This document shows positions 48,938 through 57,923 of a DNA stretch of 64,000 nt, piece after piece. The position numbers were made by a program, and so were the translations under genes. Every line of letters starts with the position of its first letter. Within the stretch, counting starts at the first letter, position 1. Below the pieces are notes generated by a model. That model was given only the letters and a program-made list of their open reading frames with translations, had not been told where the DNA came from and did no database searches. The DNA is from Blastococcus sp. CPCC 205250 (GTDB lineage Bacteria > Actinomycetota > Actinomycetes > Mycobacteriales > Geodermatophilaceae): positions 62,001 through 126,000 of the forward strand of contig NZ_JABGCG010000005.1 in NCBI RefSeq assembly GCF_019799925.1, given 5' to 3'.

Positions 48938-49596
48938 CGGCGCCGCAGCATGGTCAGGCCGTCGGCGAGGGGCAGCAGCACGGTCTCCCAGCGGGGATCG
49001 GCGGCCAGCGCCACGTTGAGCTCGGCGATGGCGCGGTCGTCGTCCGTGGCCGGCTCGAGGACGTGCCCGCCGCGCAGCGTGTTGTCCAGCAGGACGACGC
49101 CGTCGGGCCGCATCCGCGGGTGCAGCTCCGCCACGTAGGCGGCGTACCCCTGCTTGTCGGCGTCGACGAAGGCCAGGTCGAACGTCGGCTCCGCCGGCAG
49201 CGCGCGCAGCGAGTCCAGCGCCGGCCCCAGCGTCAGCTCCACCCGCTCGCCGACGCCGGCCCGGTCCCAGTAGCGGCGGGCGACGGCCGTCCACTCGGGG
49301 TCGAGGTCCAGGCACAGCAGCCGGCCGTCCTCGGGCAGGCCGCGGGCGATGCTGAGCGCCGAGAGGCCGGTGAACGTGCCGATCTCGATGGCCCGGCGGA
49401 CGCCGAGGGCACGCGTCAGCAGCTGCATGAAGGCCGCCTGGTCCGCGCCGATCTGCAGGGTCGCCGACGCCTCGCCCCGCTCGGCCATCGCCGCGGTCTC
49501 GGCGATCAGGTCGCGCACGACCTCGTCCGGCGCCTCCGAGCTGGCCCGCACGTAGTGGGCCATCTGCTCGCTGAGGAGGAACGGTCGCGGGGTCAT
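48934..49596 (-). CDS. Class I O-methyltransferase (CCoAOMT/MdmC type)
   Basis: 220 residues from ATG 49596. The SAM site is AIEIGTFTGLSALSIARGLP; acidic motif II is LLCLDLDPEWTAVARRYW; then FDLAFVDADKQGYAAYVAELHPRMRPDGVVLLDNTLRGGHV gives the divalent-metal ligands. This family methylates catechol-like or small phenolic and hydroxyl substrates. First gene of the unit ending in tadA, and divergent from tyrA by 46 bases; a role near aromatic metabolism is possible but not shown. Confidence 0.9.
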   Translation of the reverse strand: MTPRPFLLSEQMAHYVRASSEAPDEVVRDLIAETAAMAERGEASATLQIGADQAAFMQLLTRALGVRRAIEIGTFTGLSALSIARGLPEDGRLLCLDLDPEWTAVARRYWDRAGVGERVELTLGPALDSLRALPAEPTFDLAFVDADKQGYAAYVAELHPRMRPDGVVLLDNTLRGGHVLEPATDDDRAIAELNVALAADPRWETVLLPLADGLTMLRRR

Positions 49597-49642
49597 GAGG
49601 CGCGGCCGGGGGACGGCGGGGACGGGGTCATAGCCTCTGATC

Positions 49643-50569
49643 ATGGCCGACGCCGCCCTCCCGGTGCCCACGATGCCCGCCCCTCCGGTCGGGGTGGTGG
49701 GCCTGGGCCAGCTCGGCGGCTCCCTCGCCGCTGCGCTGGTGGCCGCCGGCCGGGAGGTCACCGGCTGGGACGTCGACCCCGAGGCGCGCGCCGTTGCGGC
49801 CGGGCGCGGGGTCCGGATCGGCACCGAGATGACCGGCGTCGTCGTCCTCGCGGTGCCGCTGCCGGTCATGACCGCCGCTCTGCACCAGCTGGCCATCGAC
49901 CCGGCGGCCACGGTCACCGACGTCGGCTCGGTGAAGCTGCCCGTGCTGGAGACCGTCGGCGCCGCGTTCGGCAGCCGCTTCGTCGGCGGCCACCCGATGT
50001 GCGGCACCGAGCGGTCGGGCCACGCCGCGACGGACCCGGAGCTGTTCCGCGGCGCCCGCTGGGCGGTCTGCCTGGAACCGGGCACCGACCTGGCCCGCTG
50101 GCTGCGCGTCGCCGAGGTCGCGCTGGCCGTGGGCGCCGAGGTGGTGCCCGCCACCGCCGCCGAGCACGACGACGCCGTCGCCGCCGTGAGCCACGTGCCG
50201 CACCTGCTGGCCGCAGCCCTGGCCGCCGCCGCGGGTCAGGCCGGTCCGCTGGCCCTGTCCCTGGCCGCCGGGAGCTTCCGCGACGGGACCCGGGTGGCCG
50301 GCAGCGACCCCGGCCTGGTCACCGCCATGGTCGAGGGCAACGCGGGACCGACGGCGGCCGCGCTGGCCCGCGTGCAACAGCACCTCGCCCGGCCGTGGCC
50401 CGAGCTCGTCGCCGCCGGGCACGCCGTCCGCGGAGCCGTGCCGACCGGCCGGCGGACCGTCCGGGTGCCCCTGGACCGCGCGGCGCTGCTCGCGCTCGGC
50501 CGGGCCGGCGGCGCGGTCAACCGGCGGCTGGCCGCCTTCGTCGAGGGCTGGGTCCCGGAACCGGCCTGA
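49643..50569 (+). CDS. tyrA: Prephenate dehydrogenase
   Basis: 308 residues from ATG 49643. NAD(P) fold with GLGQLG (20-25); the family motif GGHPMCGTERSG (115-126) contains the active-site His; a helical dimerisation domain follows (EHDDAVAAVSHVPHLLAAAL). It oxidatively decarboxylates prephenate (or arogenate) in tyrosine synthesis. There is no C-terminal ACT domain, so feedback by tyrosine must work otherwise, if at all. The arogenate/prephenate preference cannot be read. Confidence 0.93.
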   Translation: MADAALPVPTMPAPPVGVVGLGQLGGSLAAALVAAGREVTGWDVDPEARAVAAGRGVRIGTEMTGVVVLAVPLPVMTAALHQLAIDPAATVTDVGSVKLPVLETVGAAFGSRFVGGHPMCGTERSGHAATDPELFRGARWAVCLEPGTDLARWLRVAEVALAVGAEVVPATAAEHDDAVAAVSHVPHLLAAALAAAAGQAGPLALSLAAGSFRDGTRVAGSDPGLVTAMVEGNAGPTAAALARVQQHLARPWPELVAAGHAVRGAVPTGRRTVRVPLDRAALLALGRAGGAVNRRLAAFVEGWVPEPA

Positions 50570-50619
50570 GCCGGGGCGCGTCCGTTTCCGGCGGGGACGC
50601 GACGGGCAGGGAGGCGATC

Positions 50620-50853
50620 ATGGACGAGAAGGACCTGCTGAACCGCATCCACGCCCTGGTCGAGGAGGAGCACCAGCTCCGCGACAACGGCGAGCACACC
50701 GACGAGCAGCGGGCGCGCGTGAAGGACCTCGAGGTCCAGCTCGACCAGTGCTGGGACCTGCTGCGCCAGCGGCGCGCCAAGCGGCAGTACGCCGAGGACC
50801 CCGAGGAGGCCGAGGTGCGTCCCGCCTCCGAGGTCGAGGGCTACCTCCAGTAA
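50620..50853 (+). CDS. DUF2630 protein
   Basis: 77 residues from ATG 50620, preceded by CAGGGAGG. Highly charged helix: LLNRIHALVEEEHQLRDNGEHTDEQRARVKDLEVQLDQCWDLLRQRRAKR is the DUF2630 pattern, a predicted coiled coil. It is known mainly from actinobacteria, with no function. It lies 50 bases after tyrA in the same direction and may share its transcript. Confidence 0.9.
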   Translation: MDEKDLLNRIHALVEEEHQLRDNGEHTDEQRARVKDLEVQLDQCWDLLRQRRAKRQYAEDPEEAEVRPASEVEGYLQ

Positions 50854-50875
50854 GGAGACGGCCCGCCTGGTGCAC

Positions 50876-50931
50876 GGCCCCCGTGCAGGGCCCCGCCGCG
50901 AGTTCGCGAGCGGCGGGGGGCACGGGGGTCC
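50876..50931. repeat. Dispersed palindrome, family B (single copy)
   Basis: GGCCCCCGTGC (50876) faces GCACGGGGGTCC, and CCCCGCCGC (50891-50899) faces GCGGCGGGG (50910-50918). The whole folds as one long hairpin with a small AGGG bulge and a 10-base loop. It fills the 82-base gap between the convergent DUF2630 and PucR genes, where it probably terminates both. It is related to the 85-bp array at 15624 and the element at 60547. Confidence 0.8.
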
Positions 50932-50935
50932 TCCA

Positions 50936-52147
50936 TCAGGCCGCGGGGCGGGCCGGCCGCAGCTGCGGTGCGCTGAGCAGGGCCAGCTGCCACAGCAGCC
51001 GGGCCCGCGGGTCGGTCACCTTGCGGCCGGTCACCGACTCGATCCGCCGCAGCCGGTGCATGACCGTGTTCCGGTGGCAGTACAGCTCGTCGGCGGCCCG
51101 CGTCGGCGAGCCGTCGGCGGCCAGGAACGCGGCCAGGGTGTCCAGCAGCACCGTCTGCTCGTCCTCGGGCAGGTCCAGCAGCCCACCCAGGGACTGCCCG
51201 ACCAGCCGTGAGCTGATCTCCGGGGAGTTGCTCAGCAGCGCCTCGGGCAGCCGGTCGTCGATCGTCACGACCTGGCTGGTGCCCACCGGCAGCGTGCGCG
51301 CCGCGGTCTCGGCCAGCCGGTAGGCCGTCGCCACCCCGGCGGCACCCTGCACCTCGGCCGAGACCCCCACCGGCCCGGCCGCCATGGCCCGCAGCCACCC
51401 CAGGACGTCGGTCGGCCGGCGCGGCCCGAGGGCCACCACGCCCACCTGCGCCCCGGACCGCTCGCCCCACACCGAGCGCACACCGCGCCGCAGCAGACCC
51501 GCGGCCGGGTCGTCGAGGCTGACCCTGCCCTCGGCGTCCGGGACGGCGACGACCGCGAGCAGCCGCCCCTCCAGGGGCATGCCGAGCAGCTCGGAGGCCG
51601 ACCGCACGAAGGCGGGGTCGCCCCCGCGGCCGTCGAGCAGCCCGTCGAGCACGTGCCGGCGCGCAGCCTCGTCGACCGAGTCCAGGCGGCGCTGCTCCTC
51701 GCGGTAGCCCTCCGCGACCGCGGCGCACTCCACGTCGTTGGTCCGCCACACCGACCCGGCGACCTCGACCAGCAGCGTGTCGTTCGCCCCGCCCGCGTCG
51801 CGCGCGACCGCGAGCAGCGTCTCCCACGTGATCTGGCCACCCAGCCGGTAGGCGCGCAGCACCGCCTCCAGGGGGATCCCCTGGGCGGCCCGGCGCCGGC
51901 CGACCTCGCGCGCCTCGTGCGTCTGCAGCTCCCGGGTGCCCCCCGCGGCGCCCACGAGACTGCGGATGCCCCCGGCCAGCCCGGCGCGGCTCGAGCGGCG
52001 CAGCTCCACGAGGTCGAGCTCGCGGTAGGCCGGCTCGGTCCGGAGCAGGACGTCGACCATCCGGTCCACCATGGCGTCCACCTGGTCGAACAACCGCGGT
52101 GCGACGTCCCCCAGTCGAGACGCCACCTCTGGCGGATACATGTGCAC
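50936..52147 (-). CDS. PucR-type helix-turn-helix regulator
   Basis: 403 residues from GTG 52147, chosen because AGGAGG lies six bases upstream; ATG 52141 and ATG 52183 are alternatives. Central GGDEF-like/CdaR region (residues ~150-290, with LLAVVAVPDAEGRVSLDD). The C-terminal PucR HTH_30 is LLDTLAAFLAADGSPTRAADELYCHRNTVMHRLRRIESVTGR. PucR/CdaR regulators sense metabolites. It is divergent from the liv-type operon (176 bases between starts) and is the likely regulator of that transporter, by position only. Confidence 0.88.
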   Translation of the reverse strand: MHMYPPEVASRLGDVAPRLFDQVDAMVDRMVDVLLRTEPAYRELDLVELRRSSRAGLAGGIRSLVGAAGGTRELQTHEAREVGRRRAAQGIPLEAVLRAYRLGGQITWETLLAVARDAGGANDTLLVEVAGSVWRTNDVECAAVAEGYREEQRRLDSVDEAARRHVLDGLLDGRGGDPAFVRSASELLGMPLEGRLLAVVAVPDAEGRVSLDDPAAGLLRRGVRSVWGERSGAQVGVVALGPRRPTDVLGWLRAMAAGPVGVSAEVQGAAGVATAYRLAETAARTLPVGTSQVVTIDDRLPEALLSNSPEISSRLVGQSLGGLLDLPEDEQTVLLDTLAAFLAADGSPTRAADELYCHRNTVMHRLRRIESVTGRKVTDPRARLLWQLALLSAPQLRPARPAA

Positions 52148-52323
52148 CGCCCACCTCCTGACCGCTGCGCTGCGCACAGCCATGGTCGTCGATCGCTGTG
52201 CGTCGCGCCCATTGTGACCGCCCTCACCGGCAGGCAATCTCATCGGGACCTAGCCGTGACCCAATCGTCGTTCGCCGTGCACCCGGTCGGGCGACCCCCT
52301 CTACCCCGAGGAGACGTGGGCCC

Positions 52324-53190
52324 GTGGCGGAACCGCCGCACGACCGCACCACCCAGCGACCCGACCGGTCGCCCACCGCGCGGCTGGAGATGACCGGCAT
52401 CAACGTCGCCTTCGGCGGCGTGACCGCGCTGGACGACGTCTCCCTCCTCGTCGAGCCGGGCCAGGTCCACGGCCTGATCGGCCCCAACGGCGCCGGCAAG
52501 ACGACGATGTTCAACGTCGCCTGCGGCCTCGTGCGCCCGACCTCGGGCCGCATCGTGTGGCGCGGCGACGAGCTGCGCCGGCTGCGCCCGGCCCAGCTGT
52601 CCAAGCTGGGCATCGCCCGCACGCTGCAGGGCGTCGGCCTGTTCCCGGGCATGACGGTCCTGGAGAACGTCATGGTCGGCGCGCACCGGCACGCCAAGGC
52701 CGGCTTCTTCTCCGCGCTGTTCGCCATCCCCACGGCGGACAAGGACGAGGAGCGCCTGCGCCGCCGCGCCCTCGACGCCCTCGCCGAGCTCGAGGCCACC
52801 GAGTACGCCGGGCGCTACCCCGGCAGCCTCCCGTACCCCGTGCAGAAGCGGGTCGCACTCGCCCGCGCGCTGGTCGCCGACCCCGAACTGCTGCTGCTCG
52901 ACGAGCCCGCCAGCGGTCTGTCCGAGGACGAGATGCACGAGCTCGGCGAGCTCATCCGCACCGTCTCCAGCCGGATGAGCGTGCTGCTGGTCGAGCACCA
53001 CATGGACCTGGTCATGCGGGTGTGCGACCGGATCACCGTCCTGGACTCCGGCCGCCTGATCGCCGTCGGCACGCCCGAGGAGATCCGCGCCGACCCCGTC
53101 GTCACCGAGGCCTACCTGGGTGACGACGTCGACGTCGACGCCGACGCCGCCCAGCTCGCATCCGGCACCGAGGGGGCCCACCGTGGCTGA
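52324..53190 (+). CDS. livG: Branched-chain amino-acid-type ABC transporter ATPase, LivG type
   Basis: 288 residues from GTG 52324. Walker A GPNGAGKTT, an ARTLQGVGLFPGMTVLENVMVG loop typical of LivG, LPYPVQKRVALARALVADPELLLLDEPASGLS in place of a strict LSGGQ signature, and a late switch His in LLVEHHMDLVM. The degenerate signature (YPVQKR) is unusual. First gene of the operon; overlaps livF by eight bases. Confidence 0.9.
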   Translation: MAEPPHDRTTQRPDRSPTARLEMTGINVAFGGVTALDDVSLLVEPGQVHGLIGPNGAGKTTMFNVACGLVRPTSGRIVWRGDELRRLRPAQLSKLGIARTLQGVGLFPGMTVLENVMVGAHRHAKAGFFSALFAIPTADKDEERLRRRALDALAELEATEYAGRYPGSLPYPVQKRVALARALVADPELLLLDEPASGLSEDEMHELGELIRTVSSRMSVLLVEHHMDLVMRVCDRITVLDSGRLIAVGTPEEIRADPVVTEAYLGDDVDVDADAAQLASGTEGAHRG

Positions 53191-53974
53191 GCCGCACGGC
53201 AGCACCGCATCCGGCCACGGTCTCCCGGCCGCCTCCGGCCCCGCCGGCAGCGGCACCGGGACCGCCACCGCGCTGCTCGACGTCCAGGGCCTGTCGGCCT
53301 CCTACGGCCCCGTGCGGGCGCTGGACGGTGTCTCCCTGCGCGCCGAGTCCGGCCGGATCACGGCGGTCCTCGGGGCCAACGGCGCGGGGAAGACCACGCT
53401 GCTGCGCACGATCAGCGGCCTGGTCCGCCCGACCGCCGGCCACGTGGTCCTCGACGGCGAGGACATCACCCGCGCCCCCGTCGAGGCGATGGTGCACAAG
53501 GGCATGGCGCACGTCCCCGAGGGCCGTGGCGTCATCGCCGAGCTCACCGTGGACGAGAACCTGCGGGTCGGCTCGCTGTTCCGCGGCAAGGTCGGGCGCG
53601 AGGAGTTCGACCGGGTCTACGACCTGTTCCCGCGGATCGCCGAGCGGCGCGACAACCCCGCGCACACGCTCTCCGGCGGTGAGCGGCAGATGCTCGTCGT
53701 CGGCCGCGCGCTGCTGGCCCGCCCGCGGATCCTGCTGCTCGACGAGCCCTCGCTGGGCCTCGCGCCGCGGATCGTCGCGCAGATCTTCGGCCTCGTCCGG
53801 CAGCTGGTCGACTCCGAGGGCCTGTCGGTCCTGCTCGTCGAGCAGAACGCCCGCAGCGCGCTCTCGGTGGCCGACACCGGCGTCGTGCTCAACCTCGGCC
53901 GCGTCGTCGTCACCGACGACGCCCGCACCCTCGCCGCCGACGAGGACCTGCGCCACGCCTACCTCGGCTTCTGA
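53183..53974 (+). CDS. livF: Branched-chain amino-acid-type ABC transporter ATPase, LivF type
   Basis: 263 residues from GTG 53183. Some 30 disordered residues precede LLDVQGLSASYGPVRALDGVSL. Walker A is GANGAGKTT, then HVPEGRGVIAELTVDENL (LivF hallmark), LSGGERQMLVVGRALLARPRILLLDEPSLGLAP and LLVEQNARSALS. It pairs with LivG as an asymmetric ATPase dimer beneath LivH/LivM. Confidence 0.92.
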   Translation: MAEPHGSTASGHGLPAASGPAGSGTGTATALLDVQGLSASYGPVRALDGVSLRAESGRITAVLGANGAGKTTLLRTISGLVRPTAGHVVLDGEDITRAPVEAMVHKGMAHVPEGRGVIAELTVDENLRVGSLFRGKVGREEFDRVYDLFPRIAERRDNPAHTLSGGERQMLVVGRALLARPRILLLDEPSLGLAPRIVAQIFGLVRQLVDSEGLSVLLVEQNARSALSVADTGVVLNLGRVVVTDDARTLAADEDLRHAYLGF

Positions 53975-54007
53975 TCCCTCGTCCGCACCACAGGAGGCAG
54001 TCCACTC

Positions 54008-54895
54008 GTGGAGGAATTCCTCAGCCTCACCCTCGGCGGGGTGGTCAACGGCTCGGTCTACGCCGCGTTCGCCCTGGCGCTCGTGCTGATCTGGCGGTCC
54101 ACCCGGATCGTCAACTTCGCGCAGGGGTCGATGGCCGCGGCCACGACCTTCATCGCCGTCGCCGTCATCGACTCCGGTCAGTCGTACTGGGTCGGGCTGA
54201 TCGTCGCCCTGCTCGCCGGCCTGGTCATGGGCGCGCTGATCGAGCGCGTCATCATCCGTCCGGTGGAGGGCGGACCCGAGCTCAACGCCGTCATCGTGAC
54301 CCTGGGTCTGTTCATCGCGATCCAGGGCGCGGTCGCCCTGTTCGCCGGCGTCAACCAGCGGGCGTTCGTCCCGCCGTTCTCCAACATCGGCTACGAGGTG
54401 CGTGAGGGCTTCACGCTGCTGTCCCTGTCGCCCAACACCATCTGGACGGTCGCCGCGGTCGTGGTGACCATGCTGCTGCTGATCGCGCTGTTCCGGTTCA
54501 CCCGGCTGGGCCTGGCCATGCGGGCCTCGGCCTTCGGCCAGGAGGTCGCCCGGCTGCTCGGCGTCCGCGTCGGCCGCATGCTGACCCTGGGCTGGGCGCT
54601 GGCGGCAGCAGTCGGCGCGCTGGCGGGCCTCCTCATCGCCGGCGACGTCTCCTTCATCTCGCCGACCTTCATGGACCAGCTCATCGTGTTCGGCTTCGTC
54701 GCCGCGGTGCTCGGCGGGCTGGACTCGCCGATCGGGGCGGTCGTGGGCGGCCTGCTCCTGGGCCTCGCGCTGAACTACGTGCGCGGCTACCTCGACGACT
54801 CGCTGCTGGGCATGGCCTCGCTGGTCATCCTCGTCATCGTCCTGCTGGTGCGCCCCGGCGGCCTGTTCTCGACCACCCCCGCCCGGAGGGCATGA
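54008..54895 (+). CDS. livH: Branched-chain amino-acid-type ABC permease, LivH type
   Basis: 295 residues from GTG 54008, with AGGAGG 10 bases upstream. Eight predicted helices. LivH features: LTLGGVVNGSVYAAFALALVLIWRSTRIVNFAQGSMA and the ATPase-contact loop TRLGLAMRASAFGQEVARLLGVRVGRM. The late helix is GFVAAVLGGLDSPIGAVVGGLLLG. The stop overlaps livM as ATGA. Confidence 0.93.
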   Translation: MEEFLSLTLGGVVNGSVYAAFALALVLIWRSTRIVNFAQGSMAAATTFIAVAVIDSGQSYWVGLIVALLAGLVMGALIERVIIRPVEGGPELNAVIVTLGLFIAIQGAVALFAGVNQRAFVPPFSNIGYEVREGFTLLSLSPNTIWTVAAVVVTMLLLIALFRFTRLGLAMRASAFGQEVARLLGVRVGRMLTLGWALAAAVGALAGLLIAGDVSFISPTFMDQLIVFGFVAAVLGGLDSPIGAVVGGLLLGLALNYVRGYLDDSLLGMASLVILVIVLLVRPGGLFSTTPARRA

Positions 54896-56061
54896 CCGTG
54901 AGCGACCTGCAGACCCCCGCGGGCGCCCCCGGCGCCGCCTCCGACGACGCCCCCTCCACGGCCACCGCCGCGGCGAACGCCTCGTCGGCCGGTGCCGGCG
55001 GCCGGTCCTTCCTGCCGAAGAGCACCCTGCTGCGCCACCTCCTCGTGCTGGCGCTGTGCGCCGTGCTCGCGGTGCTGCTGCTCGAGGGCACGGAGCGCAG
55101 CACGAACGACCAGATCAGCCGGATCGCGTTCTACGCGATCGCGGCCGGCGGGCTGACGCTGCTCACCGGCCTCAACGGGCAGATCTCGCTCGGCCACGGC
55201 GCACTGATGGCCGTCGGCGCGTACACCACGGCGCTGATGCTCGACGTCGACGGCGACCCGCTGCCGCTGGCGGTGATCTTCCTGGTCGCCGTCGCCGTCA
55301 CCGCGGTCGTGGGCGCGATCGTCGGCGTCGCCGCAGCCCGGCTGCACGGCCCGTACCTCGCCGGCGCCACCCTCGCGCTCGCGGTCGGCGTGCCGGGACT
55401 GACGCTGTACTTCAGCGACACGCTCGGCGGCGAGCAGGGCATCAACGTGCGCGCCCCCCGGGCCCCGGACTGGTTCGTCGAGGGCATCGAGGCCCTCTCC
55501 GGCGAGCGCGGCCAGGGCACGAAGTGGCTCGCCTACATCGCCGTGGCGTGCCTGCTGATCTCCTACTTCCTGCTGGCCAACCTCATGCGCAGCCGGATCG
55601 GGCGCACGTGGCGGGCGGTGCGCGACCAGGAGGTCGCCGCCGAGCTGGCCGGGATCTCCCTGGGCTCCTGGCGGGTGCTGGCGTTCGTGGTGAGCGCCGC
55701 CGCCGCGGGCCTGGCGGGCGGGGTGCTGGCGATCGTGGTGCGCCTGACCGCACCAGGGTCGTTCCTGCCCGTGCTGTCCCTCTCCCTGCTCACCGCCATC
55801 GTGATCGGCGGCCTGGGGAGCCTGTTCGGAGCACTGCTCGGCTCGGTGCTGCTGGTCCTCCTGCCGGAGTGGGCCCGGGACTTCGGTCTCGAGGTCCTGG
55901 ACATGGAGTCCGCGCAGGCCTCCCAGGCCGCCTTCGTCATCTACGGGCTCCTGCTCGTGGCCACCATGCTCTTCGCTCCCGCCGGACTCGTCGGCACGGT
56001 CCGGCTGGCCCTGCTACGACGGCGCGCGGCCCGTGCCATGTCCCGCGCCGGCGGGGGGTGA
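54892..56061 (+). CDS. livM: Branched-chain amino-acid-type ABC permease, LivM type
   Basis: 389 residues from ATG 54892. A disordered Ala/Ser start is followed by about nine helices. AIAAGGLTLLTGLNGQISLGHGALMAVGAYTTALM and the ATPase-contact loop MRSRIGRTWRAVRDQEVAAELAGISLGSWRVLAFVVSAAAAGLAGG mark LivM. The late motif GGLGSLFGALLGSVLLVLLPEW completes it. Coupled to livH. Confidence 0.93.
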   Translation: MTVSDLQTPAGAPGAASDDAPSTATAAANASSAGAGGRSFLPKSTLLRHLLVLALCAVLAVLLLEGTERSTNDQISRIAFYAIAAGGLTLLTGLNGQISLGHGALMAVGAYTTALMLDVDGDPLPLAVIFLVAVAVTAVVGAIVGVAAARLHGPYLAGATLALAVGVPGLTLYFSDTLGGEQGINVRAPRAPDWFVEGIEALSGERGQGTKWLAYIAVACLLISYFLLANLMRSRIGRTWRAVRDQEVAAELAGISLGSWRVLAFVVSAAAAGLAGGVLAIVVRLTAPGSFLPVLSLSLLTAIVIGGLGSLFGALLGSVLLVLLPEWARDFGLEVLDMESAQASQAAFVIYGLLLVATMLFAPAGLVGTVRLALLRRRAARAMSRAGGG

Positions 56062-56182
56062 GCCCCCGCACGGAGCCGCTGCCCGCCCCGTGGCCGGCGT
56101 CCCGACCGGGCCGCCCCGCCACGACCGCCGCACCCCCCAGACCCCCGGACAGAGCTGCCCGGGCAACACACAAGGAGCACCC

Positions 56183-57538
56183 TTGACGCGAACCTCCCGA
56201 CGCCTCGTGAGCGTCCTGGCCGCGGCGACGATCGCCACCACCATGGCCGCCTGTGGCGGCGATGACGACAGCGGTGGTGGCGGCGGTGGCGGTGGCGGCA
56301 CCGCCGAGGACAACGAGGCCACCGACCCCGGCATGACCGAGGACTCCGTCCTCATCGGCGCGCACTACCCGCTGACCGGTCCCGCCGCGCCGGGCTACAG
56401 CGAGATCCCGACCGGCGTCCAGGCCTACTTCGACTTCGTGAACGCCAACGGCGGCGTCTACGACCGGCAGATCGAGTGGCGCTACCTGGACGACGGCTAC
56501 AACCCGACCAACACCGGTCAGGTCGTCAACCAGCTCGTCCTCGAGGACGAGGTCTTCGCGATGATGGGTGGCCTCGGCACGGCGACGCACAACGCCGCGC
56601 TCGACCTGCTCAACAGCGAGGGCGTGCCGGACCTCTTCGTCGCCTCGGGCTCGTCGCTCTGGGACAACCCGGAGGACAACCCGTACACGTTCGGCTGGCA
56701 GCCGGACTACGAGAGCGAGGGGAAGATCATCGGCCAGTACATCGCCGAGAACCTCCCCGACGCCAAGGTCGGCCTCTTCCTGCAGGACGACGACTTCGGC
56801 GAGGACGGCGAGCGCGGGATCCGGCAGTACATCGACGACCAGATCGTCGCGGCCGAGTCCTACACCTCGGGCAACACCGACCTCGGGGCGCAGATCACGG
56901 CGCTGCAGCAGGCCGGTGCGGACTTCGTGGTCGGGTTCAACACCCCGATCTACACCGCGCTGTCCCAGCTGACCGCGCTGCGGCTGAACTACCAGCCCGA
57001 GTGGTTCTACTCGAACGTCGGGTCGGACCCGCAGCTGGTCGGGTCGCTGCTGGAGCGCTTCTCCTCCGGTGCGGTCACCGGGACGAGCCTGCTCGAGGGC
57101 GTCTACACCACCGACTACCTGCCGACGGTGGACGAGGTCGACAACCCCTGGGTCCAGCTGTTCCAGCGGGTGTGGGACGAGTCCGGCCAGGAGGGCGAGC
57201 TCACCAACTTCCGCATCTACGGCATGTCGCAGGCCTACACGATGGTCCAGGCGCTGCAGGCGGCCGGCCGCAACCCCACGCGTGACGACCTGGTCGCCGC
57301 GCTGGAGCAGGCCGGCGGCGACTTCGAGGGACCGGCGCTCGCGCCGTTCCGCTACTCCGAGGACCGCCACGCCGGCATCGGCGGCATGGGCGTCAGCCGG
57401 ATCGGCGCCGACGGTTCGGCCGAGGAGCTGACCGGGATCCTCATCACCGACGTCGGTGACGCGGAGATCGAGGAGTACGACGGCGAGGAGAGCACCCCGC
57501 CGGAGAGCGGCATCCCGGACGAGGAAGCCATCGGCTGA
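56183..57538 (+). CDS. livK: Branched-chain amino-acid-type substrate-binding lipoprotein
   Basis: 451 residues starting at TTG 56183, chosen because AAGGAG is five bases upstream and signal-peptide residues follow at once. Lipobox MAAC places the lipid Cys at 24; a Gly/Asp run follows. Type 1 periplasmic-binding-protein fold: VLIGAHYPLTGPAAPGYSEIPTGVQAYFDFVNANGGVYDRQIEWRYLDDGYNPTNT. The late half has GMSQAYTMVQALQAAGRNPTRDDLVAALE. LivK-like proteins bind branched-chain amino acids, urea, amides or aromatic compounds. The specificity is not readable. It is last in the operon, 121 bases after livM. Confidence 0.9.
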   Translation: MTRTSRRLVSVLAAATIATTMAACGGDDDSGGGGGGGGGTAEDNEATDPGMTEDSVLIGAHYPLTGPAAPGYSEIPTGVQAYFDFVNANGGVYDRQIEWRYLDDGYNPTNTGQVVNQLVLEDEVFAMMGGLGTATHNAALDLLNSEGVPDLFVASGSSLWDNPEDNPYTFGWQPDYESEGKIIGQYIAENLPDAKVGLFLQDDDFGEDGERGIRQYIDDQIVAAESYTSGNTDLGAQITALQQAGADFVVGFNTPIYTALSQLTALRLNYQPEWFYSNVGSDPQLVGSLLERFSSGAVTGTSLLEGVYTTDYLPTVDEVDNPWVQLFQRVWDESGQEGELTNFRIYGMSQAYTMVQALQAAGRNPTRDDLVAALEQAGGDFEGPALAPFRYSEDRHAGIGGMGVSRIGADGSAEELTGILITDVGDAEIEEYDGEESTPPESGIPDEEAIG

Positions 57539-57558
57539 CGACTCCGTAGCCCAGCACT

Positions 57559-57604
57559 GCCGGCGGGCCGTCGGTTCCCCTCGGGGAGCCGGCGGCCCGT
57601 CGGC
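57559..57604 (+). terminator. Terminator hairpin after livK
   Basis: Arms of 22 bases (57559-57580 and 57583-57604) pair throughout, with three G-U wobbles and a 2-base loop. It begins 20 bases after the livK stop. The position and strength make it the operon terminator. Confidence 0.8.
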
Positions 57605-57923
57605 ATGTCGGCGGGCCTCGTGCCGCACCCCGCCTCCCCGCGAGCCCATCGGCCATCCGGAGATGCCGGTCGAGCCCCCCCGAGGGCGGCGACCTCGGCA
57701 CGCTGCACACCCCTCGGGCTCTCGCACGACCAGGGGCCCACCATGTGCGGGCGTCCACGTCGGGGGTCCACGGCGACCTGCTCCAGCACCCGCGGACCGG
57801 GGAGAGCGCGAGCCGCCGGCCGAGACTTCCCGCCGTCCCTCCTGCACACGGCGTCACCCCTCTACTCTGGGAGCCGGCGGTCGGAGGTCGCCAGGAGTGT
57901 CCGCACGACGACGGAGCGCATCG
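57605..57923. other. Gene-free stretch of 319 bases before the vWA protein gene
   Basis: No family-matching frame, RNA or repeat is seen. TACTCT at 57863-57868 could be a -10 box for the downstream gene, leaving a leader of about 50 bases, but it has no matching -35. Otherwise GC-rich sequence without a pattern I can name. Confidence 0.4.
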
